Positions 9,727-18,773 of a stretch of 64,000 nucleotides of DNA are shown piece by piece. The translations under genes were made by a program, and so were the position numbers. Where the stretch lies: the NCBI GenBank assembly GCA_903822975.1, contig CAIJRD010000010.1:167167-231166 (forward strand), written 5' to 3'. This stretch comes from an uncultured Sinobacteraceae bacterium. Its GTDB lineage: Bacteria > Pseudomonadota > Gammaproteobacteria > Nevskiales > Nevskiaceae. Below the pieces are notes generated by a model, which ran no database searches, had not been told where the DNA came from, and worked only from the letters and a program-made list of their open reading frames with translations. Numbering within the stretch: position 1 is the stretch's first letter; the number at the start of each line of letters is the position of its first letter.

Positions 9727-9893
9727 CGCAGTCGATCAGGTTTTTTTGCAATGTATCAGTAGTTTGCAGTGAGGTTGCAGCCGACGCTGCTTGGACTCGA
9801 AGATTAACGTCTCGTCGAATGAACACTGTGTAACGACTCTGGCGCAGTGGCCCTGAAGACCGATCGGAGACCGACCGCGCCGCAGAACCCGCC

Positions 9894-11192
9894 CTAGAAC
9901 GCGAGATAAGCGCCGATGTTGAAGTTGGTGCTGTCGTTGCTGCCGCCCGAATGTGCCTTGGTTTCCACTTGGCTCACTTCACTGAGCAGCGTCAGATTCT
10001 TGGTCAGTGAGTAGTAGGCGCCGCCGGTCACCTTGCTGTTGCGCCGCAGGAGATTCGGTACCGCTGCGCGATCTGCGTCGTTGGCGTAGTCGAGCTGGCT
10101 CACGCCGTAGTTCACGCCGAGCTTCACCGGGCCGAGCGCATAAGTCGCCTGCAGCAAATACCCATCCGACGAGCGCTTGTGGCCAAGGCCATCGTCGGAC
10201 AACACGAACAGCCCGGTCGTGCCGAGTCCGCTTCCATGGTAGTAAGACACCAGCGCTTCGAACGCCGCCCAGTCGAACTTGCTCGTCACGTCGAATCCGA
10301 AGCTGTTGTAGCCGTACTGCGTCGTCGCCGCACCCGGCCCCGTCGTCGTCACTTCGTAACGCTGCTTCTGGTCGATGAAGGAACTGGACACATACAGCTT
10401 CATGTCCGGATTGAATTTGACGGTATAGGTCGCCTTGCCGTGAAAGCCCGGCGTGCCCTTCGGCTCGTTGGTGCCGGCGGCGGTGAGCGAGTTGAGCGGA
10501 TCGAAGATGCCCAGGGTCAGATTGAGACCTGCAAAATCGGGTGTTGTGTAATTGATCTGTGCCAGCGTATCGGTATAGATGTAGCCGAAGCCGATCGAGC
10601 CCAAGGATGTGTTCGACGGTGACGCGGTCGACGCACTGCCCGCAACGCCGACGCCGGGAATGGTCATGTCGTTGATGATCGCATCGAACCCGAACAACCC
10701 GAAGTTGCGGCCGAGCGTAAACGTCCCGATATTCTTGTTGCCGAAGGTCATGAACACCTGGCGAACATCGAGTCCGGTCGTACCCAGCGCAACATTGGAT
10801 CCCGCGGGTGCACCCTGCTGAAGATTCGGACTGCCGCCATCGTTGGTGCTGATGCCGGGATAGAAGCCGAAGTGGCCGGCAATGTCGATGCCGTTCTGAA
10901 CCGTGCTCACACCGAAGTTCAGCGCAGCGGGCAACAGACCGTTGCTGACGTGTGACACATTGCTGCCATTGTCGCTGCCGGTGCAGGCACCGCCGACCGT
11001 CACGATCGCAACCGCGGACGATGCGTTCTGACAGCTCGAATAAATATAGTGGACGTTGATTTCACCGGACACCGTGAAATTCCAGTCCCCGGCTTTGAAA
11101 TCGATTGCACGGGCCGGTGTACTCAGGGCGAGTGAGCAGATGCCCACGCCCAATACCGCAGCGGCGCCGAGCTTGCTAAAGCATGCATTCAT
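9894..11192 (-). CDS. Outer-membrane porin
   Basis: The 432-residue product has a signal peptide ending in ARA near residue 31 and a mature chain of alternating hydrophobic and polar residues, ending in Phe (GAYLAF) as outer-membrane barrels do. Motifs FTVSGEINVHYIY, VFMTFGNKNIGTFTLGRNFGLFGFDA and YLLQATYALGPVKLGVNYGVS are typical of 16-strand general or substrate porins; the TFGNKNIGTFTLGR segment precedes the constriction loop. The start at 11192 is fixed by GGAGG just upstream; a GTG 15 bases earlier would place the Shine-Dalgarno inside the gene. With its own sigma-54 promoter and position between the dehydrogenase and its regulator, it probably admits the alcohol substrate or a product. 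Confidence 0.9.
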   Translation of the reverse strand: MNACFSKLGAAAVLGVGICSLALSTPARAIDFKAGDWNFTVSGEINVHYIYSSCQNASSAVAIVTVGGACTGSDNGSNVSHVSNGLLPAALNFGVSTVQNGIDIAGHFGFYPGISTNDGGSPNLQQGAPAGSNVALGTTGLDVRQVFMTFGNKNIGTFTLGRNFGLFGFDAIINDMTIPGVGVAGSASTASPSNTSLGSIGFGYIYTDTLAQINYTTPDFAGLNLTLGIFDPLNSLTAAGTNEPKGTPGFHGKATYTVKFNPDMKLYVSSSFIDQKQRYEVTTTGPGAATTQYGYNSFGFDVTSKFDWAAFEALVSYYHGSGLGTTGLFVLSDDGLGHKRSSDGYLLQATYALGPVKLGVNYGVSQLDYANDADRAAVPNLLRRNSKVTGGAYYSLTKNLTLLSEVSQVETKAHSGGSNDSTNFNIGAYLAF

Positions 11193-11284
11193 TGGAACTC
11201 CTCCCACGTAGTCTTATTAACCATCGATCTGGTGTTTTCGTATCCAGAACGACAGGAGCGTTGTTTTAACGCTCGACTCGGAAT

Positions 11285-11300
11285 GGCAATCCGAGTGCCA
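11285..11300 (-). promoter_or_regulatory. Sigma-54 promoter of the porin
   Basis: The minus strand reads TGGCACTCGGATTGCC: a near-consensus -24/-12 element (TGGCAC, then TTGC) with exact 10-base spacing between GG and GC. The start of transcription would be near 11274, about 80 bases ahead of the porin ATG. Confidence 0.85.
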
Positions 11301-11556
11301 GCTTTTTCTACGGGCAGATTGGTTCGCTTTTGTTATTTACTTTCAGACGTGTAGGGTGATAGACAACACCGTACGCATGCGCCCTTTCGTTTATCTCAGC
11401 AACAAGACCGCGACACTCTGATCGCATCGATGTAACGAAAACGCAACGACGCGACAGTGCGGAGCAGCTTTAACATTGTGCGAAGAGCGTACGGACGCAC
11501 CACTCCTGACAACACTGCATTGCTTCGACGATTGTAGAAACGGGATCGAGCGCGGC

Positions 11557-11574
11557 TACGCCCGCTCGGGCGTA
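11557..11574. terminator. Hairpin downstream of the sigma-54 activator gene
   Basis: TACGCCC and GGGCGTA pair perfectly around a 4-base loop, 23 bases past the activator stop codon. No T-run follows on either strand, so termination is possible but not shown. Confidence 0.35.
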
Positions 11575-11596
11575 CACGCATTCACTACGCACCCGC

Positions 11597-13582
<1,986 letters not shown>

Positions 13583-13743
13583 TGCTCTCTCCAGAATGCA
13601 CGAGCGCGAGTCTCCATCTACAAATGTGGGGCTCGCATGCTCATTTATTTTTTATTGACCAGACATCCACACTTGCATTTTTCGGTGCGGTCGTCCACTC
13701 GCAAGCGTACAAGCGACAAGAACAGGTGAGCCTCGCAACACGG

Positions 13744-13774
13744 TGTCACGCTGCGGTGTTCCATAAACGTGACA
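13744..13774. promoter_or_regulatory. Inverted repeat, candidate activator binding site
   Basis: TGTCAC (13744-13749) and GTGACA (13769-13774) form a perfect inverted repeat with a 19-base spacer. It lies in the divergent region, 62 bases upstream of the sigma-54 promoter match for the aldehyde dehydrogenase, a usual distance for an upstream activator sequence. I did not find an exact second copy before the dehydrogenase or the porin. Confidence 0.35.
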
Positions 13775-13835
13775 TCGATACAGCTCCAAGCCAGGGCGAA
13801 ACGCCTTTATACAAGCTTATCAACCGCTTGGAGAC

Positions 13836-13851
13836 CGGCCAGATGTTTGCC
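13836..13851 (+). promoter_or_regulatory. Probable sigma-54 promoter of the aldehyde dehydrogenase
   Basis: CGGCCAGATGTTTGCC has GG and GC spaced by exactly 10 bases and the TTTGC form of the -12 box. The -24 box (CGGCC) is weaker than those of the porin and the alcohol dehydrogenase. Transcription would start near 13862, about 120 bases before the ATG. Confidence 0.6.
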
Positions 13852-13980
13852 TCATTGCTGGTAAGACGTGCGGCCGAAGCGCGCACGTTTGAATGGCTTG
13901 ACGTGGTGATCAGGCGGCAAGTCACTGCCGGGCGCGCTCAGTCGCCCTGCATCTCACCACAATAATCGAGGAGACGAATC

Positions 13981-15510
13981 ATGAGCGAAGTTGCCGAAAA
14001 AATTGAAACTCGCGTTGCACTGTCGGCGAAGGTCGCCAAGTTCATCGGTCAGAAGCGCAAATTGTTGATCGACGGAAAATGGACCGAGGCGGCGTCCGGA
14101 AAAACCTTCGAAGTATTCGATCCCGCCACCGGACAGGTGATCGCGCATGCGGCCGAGGGCGACAAGGAGGACATCAACCGTGCGGTGAAAGCGGCGCGTT
14201 TCGCCTTCGAGAAAGGGCCGTGGTCGCGCATGACGCCATCCGAGCGCGGCAAGATCATCTGGAAGATTGGCGATCTGATCCTCAAGTACCAGGAAGACTT
14301 CTCGCAACTCGAAACACTGGACAACGGCAAGCCGATCAATGTGACGCGCGGCGCGGACGTGCCGCTGGCCGCCGACATGTTCCACTACATGGCAGGTTGG
14401 GCGACCAAGATCGAAGGCAGCCAGTTGTCACTCTCGGTTCCGTACACGCCCGGACAGTCCTATCACGCCTATACGCGACGTGAAGCCATCGGCGTCGTTG
14501 GACAAATCATTCCTTGGAATTTCCCGCTGCTGATGGCCGCGTGGAAGCTCGGGCCGGCATTGGCGGCAGGCTGCACGGTGGTTCTCAAGCCCGCCGAGGA
14601 AACACCACTCACCGCACTCCTGCTCGGCGAAATCATGATCGAAGCAGGCCTGCCGCCGGGCGTGGTCAACATCGTGACCGGCTTTGGTGAAACCGCGGGT
14701 GCTGCGCTGTCCGGTCATATGGATGTCGACAAGATCGCGTTCACCGGCTCCACCGAAGTCGGCAAGCTGATCGCACGCGCGGCAACCGGCAACCTCAAGA
14801 AGGTCTCGCTGGAACTGGGTGGAAAATCTCCCAACATCGTGCTCGAAGACGCGGACTTGCCGGCCGCCATCGCCGGTTCGGCTTCGGCGATCTACTTCAA
14901 CCAGGGCCAGGTTTGCTGCGCCGGTTCGCGTTTGCTGATTCAGCAGAACATCTTCGATGAGGTTGTCGAAGGCGTCAGCAAGATCGCCAAGAGCATCAAG
15001 GTCGGCGCTGGACTCGATACGCAGACCGAGATGGGTCCGCTGGTCTCGACGATTCAGCTGGATCGCGTCAGTGGCTTCCTGAAGAGCGGCAAGGAAGACG
15101 GTGCAAAAGCACTCGCCGGCGGCAATCGCAAGAGCGGCGCAGGCTACTTCGTCGAGCCCACCGTACTGGTCAACACCACGCCGAACATGAAGGTGTACCA
15201 GGAAGAGATCTTTGGTCCGGTGGTGACCGCGGTGCCGTTCAAGAATCTCGACGATGCACTCGTGGCACAGGCCAACGATTCGATCTACGGCCTGGCTGCA
15301 GGCATCTGGACCAAGGACGTCGGCAAAGTGCACCGGCTCGCCGCGCAGATCAAGGCCGGTACGGTCTGGGTCAATTGCTACAATATTTTCGATGCCTCCC
15401 TGCCCTTCGGCGGCTACAAGCAATCGGGTTGGGGACGCGAAATGGGCGCCGAGGTGCTGAAGAATTACACCGAGACGAAGTCTGTTTGCATCGGCTATTC
15501 GACCGAATAA
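13981..15510 (+). CDS. NAD-dependent aldehyde dehydrogenase
   Basis: The 509-residue protein is a full-length ALDH-superfamily enzyme that oxidises an aldehyde to its acid with NAD(P) in the cytoplasm. Substrate-site Asn180 is in IIPWNFPL, the general base Glu278 in LELGGKSP and the nucleophile Cys312 in NQGQVCCAGSR; the FTGSTEVG nucleotide loop is at 254-261. The overall pattern resembles the phenylacetaldehyde, betaine-aldehyde and PedI-like group. It is divergent from the AcoR-type activator, carries its own sigma-54-like promoter, and would take the aldehyde made by the periplasmic PQQ enzyme. GGAG lies 8 bases before the ATG, and a strong terminator follows the gene, so it is a single-gene unit. 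Confidence 0.96.
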   Translation: MSEVAEKIETRVALSAKVAKFIGQKRKLLIDGKWTEAASGKTFEVFDPATGQVIAHAAEGDKEDINRAVKAARFAFEKGPWSRMTPSERGKIIWKIGDLILKYQEDFSQLETLDNGKPINVTRGADVPLAADMFHYMAGWATKIEGSQLSLSVPYTPGQSYHAYTRREAIGVVGQIIPWNFPLLMAAWKLGPALAAGCTVVLKPAEETPLTALLLGEIMIEAGLPPGVVNIVTGFGETAGAALSGHMDVDKIAFTGSTEVGKLIARAATGNLKKVSLELGGKSPNIVLEDADLPAAIAGSASAIYFNQGQVCCAGSRLLIQQNIFDEVVEGVSKIAKSIKVGAGLDTQTEMGPLVSTIQLDRVSGFLKSGKEDGAKALAGGNRKSGAGYFVEPTVLVNTTPNMKVYQEEIFGPVVTAVPFKNLDDALVAQANDSIYGLAAGIWTKDVGKVHRLAAQIKAGTVWVNCYNIFDASLPFGGYKQSGWGREMGAEVLKNYTETKSVCIGYSTE

Positions 15511-15543
15511 GCCCGCGCTCGATCGATAGTCTCAACCAGCGCC

Positions 15544-15575
15544 TTGGATCACCGGCGCATTGGATGACCGGCGCG
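15544..15575. repeat. Tandem 16-bp duplication
   Basis: Two adjacent copies, TTGGATCACCGGCGCA and TTGGATGACCGGCGCG, differ at two positions. They lie between the aldehyde dehydrogenase stop and its terminator. Confidence 0.6.
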
Positions 15576-15589
15576 TAAGATGAACCAAG

Positions 15590-15616
15590 TCCCGCTCGAG
15601 AGAGCGGGATTTTTTT
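15590..15616 (+). terminator. Rho-independent terminator after aldehyde dehydrogenase
   Basis: TCCCGCTC and GAGCGGGA form a perfect 8-bp stem with a GAGA loop, followed directly by seven T. This is the clearest intrinsic terminator of the first half of the window. It stands between convergent genes. Confidence 0.9.
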
Positions 15617-15684
15617 CGTGTCCGAGTCAAGCTTGCGCGCAGACTGTGTTTCACAGCTATCGCGAAATGAAGCGCTGCGGCCTC

Positions 15685-15706
15685 GCACACGCACACGCAC
15701 ACGCAC
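15685..15706. repeat. Short hexanucleotide repeat (GCACAC)
   Basis: Three copies of GCACAC and a partial fourth sit just beyond the stop codon of the TonB receptor gene. Such simple repeats can change length; here it is outside the coding sequence. Confidence 0.55.
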
Positions 15707-15709
15707 GGT

Positions 15710-18088
15710 TTACTTGAATTCCAAGCGAACACCCGCAAGAAACGATCGCGGCGCGGCCGGAGAGACTGCATTTTCCTCCGACCAGTGGGCCGGGTTGGAT
15801 TGAAATTGTCCGCTCGGCGTAAATGGATTTTGCGTCAGTGAGCCTGAGGTCGCATAGGAGCGATCGAACGCATTGTTGATGCGGCCGAACAGCGTCCAGT
15901 TGCGAGCGATCGTCCAACTGCTATCCAGATTCAGCACGGCATAACCCTGCAGACGACCGGAACCCTGAAAGATCTGGCCGTCGGCATTAGTACCCGCATG
16001 GCTGAGGTTGTTGTTGTTCTCCAGCAGATATTGGCCAGACGCGAGAATCAGATTCGCACCCGCGCTCCAAGTCGGTGTGATCGCGTATTCAGCGATCAGT
16101 CGTCCGGTATGGCGCGGAATCAGCGGAATTCGATTGCCGACGTTCACCGTGATCACGCCATTGGCGTCAGCGGTGCTGTTGTCCTGTGCGACGAGATCGA
16201 ACGATGAGCGATAGCTCGCGTCGACAAAGCTGTAACTGGCACGCCAGTTCAGCCTGCCGAGCTTGCCGTCGAGACCCAGCTCGGCGCCCTGGCGGCGCGT
16301 GGTGCCGACATTCGAAAAGTAGCCCGCGCCGGTGATCGAAGACGCGACAAACTGAATATCGTTGCTGCTGCGCGTATGAAACACCGCGACACTCCAGCCC
16401 AAGACTTTGTCGGCGACACTGCCGCGTGCGCCGACTTCGAGCGTGCGCGCGACCACGGCCCGAAGGTCCGGATCCGATGCCAGCGCATTGGGTAACTGAC
16501 AGGGGACTTGAGGATTGGCGCAACCGAGTTCGATCGGCGTTGGCGCGCGGCTGCCCTCGTTGTAGTCGGCGTAGACGGTGACATTCTGACGCGGCGTGAA
16601 CGTCCCCCCGATGGCGGGATTGGTTCGATAAAACGCATGCCGACCGTTGAGTGCGGTGCCCATCCGATCGCGCAGTTCGACCTGCACATCGTTGTAGCGA
16701 GCCGAGGCCGTGATGTGCAGCAACTTGTTCGGAGACAAGGTCTCGGTGAGGTAGACGCCGGTCGCGCGATTGGTGCCATAGAGGCTCGTCAGCGGAACGA
16801 TCGAGCCCGTTGGTGTGGTTGCACGATCGGGCAATAGCGCGGCTTGCTGTTGTGTTTGTCCGAAGTCGTCACGTCCATCGTCGTAGCTTGCACCGGCGGT
16901 CAAATTGCTTTCCAGCCCGAAGATCGCGGCGGTATCGGTCAGCTGCAGCGTGCCGCCGGCACGGCGCTGCTGGGTGCGCGAAGAATGGTTGAGACCGGTC
17001 TCGTTCGAATAGGCCGCAGCGGCACAGGCGTTCGGATCGGTCGCGTCTTCGCAAACGCCACCGGGCGACGTTGCCGTTTCGTAGTCGTCCGCGTAAGCGT
17101 CGCCGAGATCGCCGTTGAAGGTTCGCGTGAACAACTGACGGAAGTAGAGATTGCCCGCCAACAGCAGCTTGTCTTGCAGAAAATGGCTCGCCCGCGCATT
17201 GATGAAGTTGAAGTGATTCACAGTCTGATCGGGCACTGTGAACGCGCTCTTGCGACGATACGCCAGCATGCTTTCCGGGGTGAATCCATTGCCGACGAGA
17301 TCGTTGTCCGCGAATCCATAGCTCAGGTCGACATCGGTGGATTCGTTCTCCCAGCCGAGCTTGCCGAACAGTTGGCGGACGTGAGAAGGCGAATGATCGC
17401 GCCAGCCGTCTTCATCGAAATAATTGCCCGTCAGGAAATAGTCGAACCCGCTGCCGAATCCGGTTCCGAATACGCCGCCGGTCTCGAACTCTGCCGCGCG
17501 ACGACCGAAAGAACCACCCGTCGTCGCAACCGAGGTGCCCGGAAACTGCTTGCCACTTTTGGTCTGTATCGAGAGGGCACCCCCGAGCGTGTTGAGTCCG
17601 AACGTCGGGTTCGACCCAGGCATCAGTGTGAGATTCGCAATCGCCGACTGCGGGATCAGATCCCAGTTGACGACGTCGCCGAAGGACTCGTTGACGCGCA
17701 CGCCATCGACGTAAACGGAAAGACCTTCGGGACTACCCAACAGCGGCGACGCGGTAAAGCCGCGGAAGCTGACATCCGCCTGGAACGGATTGTCCTGTGT
17801 TGCATTGACGTTCACGCCGTTGAGGTTCTGGTTCATGAAGTCGACCAGATCGGTGGCGCCTTTCCGCTTGATCTCCTCGCTACCCGCCGTCTGCACGTTC
17901 GCAGGCACCTGATTCAAGGGAATCCCCAGGGCCGGCAAAGGGCTCGTGCCGATCACGGTGATTGCGGGTAGCTCCTGTACGGCCGCGCGATTGATCGGGC
18001 TCGCTGTATCGTCCGCCGTCGCAGGCGCAGCCCAAACCGCTGCGCCCGCATATGCGAGCCACGCGAGCGACCTCCTGCACGCAGACAT
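15710..18088 (-). CDS. TonB-dependent outer-membrane receptor, ligand unknown
   Basis: The 792-residue protein starts at 18088, fixed by GGAGGAG just upstream; a longer frame would add Cys/Arg-rich repeat-encoded sequence. A signal peptide (residues 1-25) is followed by a plug domain: LPAITVIGTSPLP, then VSFRGFTASPLLGSPEGLSVYVDGVRVNE and MPGSNPTFGLNTLGGALSI. The remainder is a 22-strand barrel with usual motifs (FTPRQNVTVYADYNEGSRAPTPIELGC, LFGRINNAFDRSYATSG) and ends in a short aromatic C-terminus. Such receptors import scarce ligands such as siderophores, cobalamin or metal complexes. It sits between the predicted lanthanide alcohol dehydrogenase locus and a PqqU-like receptor, so a metal- or lanthanophore-related ligand is a fair hypothesis, but no residue proves it. 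Confidence 0.93.
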   Translation of the reverse strand: MSACRRSLAWLAYAGAAVWAAPATADDTASPINRAAVQELPAITVIGTSPLPALGIPLNQVPANVQTAGSEEIKRKGATDLVDFMNQNLNGVNVNATQDNPFQADVSFRGFTASPLLGSPEGLSVYVDGVRVNESFGDVVNWDLIPQSAIANLTLMPGSNPTFGLNTLGGALSIQTKSGKQFPGTSVATTGGSFGRRAAEFETGGVFGTGFGSGFDYFLTGNYFDEDGWRDHSPSHVRQLFGKLGWENESTDVDLSYGFADNDLVGNGFTPESMLAYRRKSAFTVPDQTVNHFNFINARASHFLQDKLLLAGNLYFRQLFTRTFNGDLGDAYADDYETATSPGGVCEDATDPNACAAAAYSNETGLNHSSRTQQRRAGGTLQLTDTAAIFGLESNLTAGASYDDGRDDFGQTQQQAALLPDRATTPTGSIVPLTSLYGTNRATGVYLTETLSPNKLLHITASARYNDVQVELRDRMGTALNGRHAFYRTNPAIGGTFTPRQNVTVYADYNEGSRAPTPIELGCANPQVPCQLPNALASDPDLRAVVARTLEVGARGSVADKVLGWSVAVFHTRSSNDIQFVASSITGAGYFSNVGTTRRQGAELGLDGKLGRLNWRASYSFVDASYRSSFDLVAQDNSTADANGVITVNVGNRIPLIPRHTGRLIAEYAITPTWSAGANLILASGQYLLENNNNLSHAGTNADGQIFQGSGRLQGYAVLNLDSSWTIARNWTLFGRINNAFDRSYATSGSLTQNPFTPSGQFQSNPAHWSEENAVSPAAPRSFLAGVRLEFK

Positions 18089-18187
18089 TTCTCCTCCAGT
18101 CCTTTCTTGTTTTGTGCGACGCCAGCAGCCATTCAGCAAACTTCTGGCCAGCTTTCGCGAACCTCCTTCACAGCACCAGCATACGGT

Positions 18188-18265
18188 GCATCGACCGGCG
18201 CATCGACGAGCGCATCGTCCGGCGCATCCACCGGCACATCGACGAGCACATCGACCGGGACATCC
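18188..18265. repeat. 12-bp minisatellite between two TonB receptor genes
   Basis: Six and a half copies of a 12-base unit (GCATCGACCGGC and variants) run head to tail. CCGGC and CGAGC versions alternate in part, hinting at a 24-base higher-order unit. The array lies about 100 bases upstream of the minus-strand receptor gene, in the divergent promoter region. Frames through it give four-residue repeats, but none has a convincing start. Confidence 0.85.
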
Positions 18266-18773
18266 TTGGCCGCGAGCTTCCGTGCGTTCGTCGAACAAAC
18301 GCGCAGGCACCACATGGCCTGCTTGCGCCGACGCCTGCCGGTCGCATGCGCCAGGTTACAGGCGCGCGAGACTCGGAGTGTCCCGGTCGATCGCAACGCC
18401 GACCGTGCGGAGGCGAACCATCCGGCAGGTCCGTTTCGGTACAGTGTTGCGACATTAATGGAACAGTCCGTCACCGGTCGGAAGATGCGCTTCGCCATCT
18501 CGTCGGTTCGGCAGCAAACGGTCCCAAGTGCGCGGGGCACGAATCAAAACCAGGCGGCATAATGCGTTTCGCGAGGCAGCACCGAGCCGTCGCAATCTGG
18601 CGCGCACGTCCACCGGAATGCATGGCATAGAGCTTGCGCCGACGCGTTCGGTCGATCGCAACAACAGAATCGATTCCATAAAAAATAGAGAGGGGGAACT
18701 GAACATCACTACGCGAGGCGCAAGCCCTACTGTCGCCGCGAAACCTGCGTGGTCGCTTGCCACGACAGGCACG

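Noticed and set aside
7779..9833. A 684-codon plus-strand frame opposite the PQQ dehydrogenase
   Set aside because: It is the antisense shadow of a GC-rich gene; His/Arg/Val-rich composition, no ribosome site, and no known motif.
18133..18540. Minus-strand frame with VDxP repeats upstream of the TonB receptor
   Set aside because: The repeats come from the 12-bp minisatellite; the rest is Arg/Cys-rich, and the receptor start with GGAGGAG follows in another frame.
18528..18773. N-terminal extension of the PqqU-like receptor
   Set aside because: It would place 80 Arg-rich residues before the signal peptide; an AGAGGGGG ribosome-like site inside suggests the leader is non-coding, though no standard start codon follows closely.
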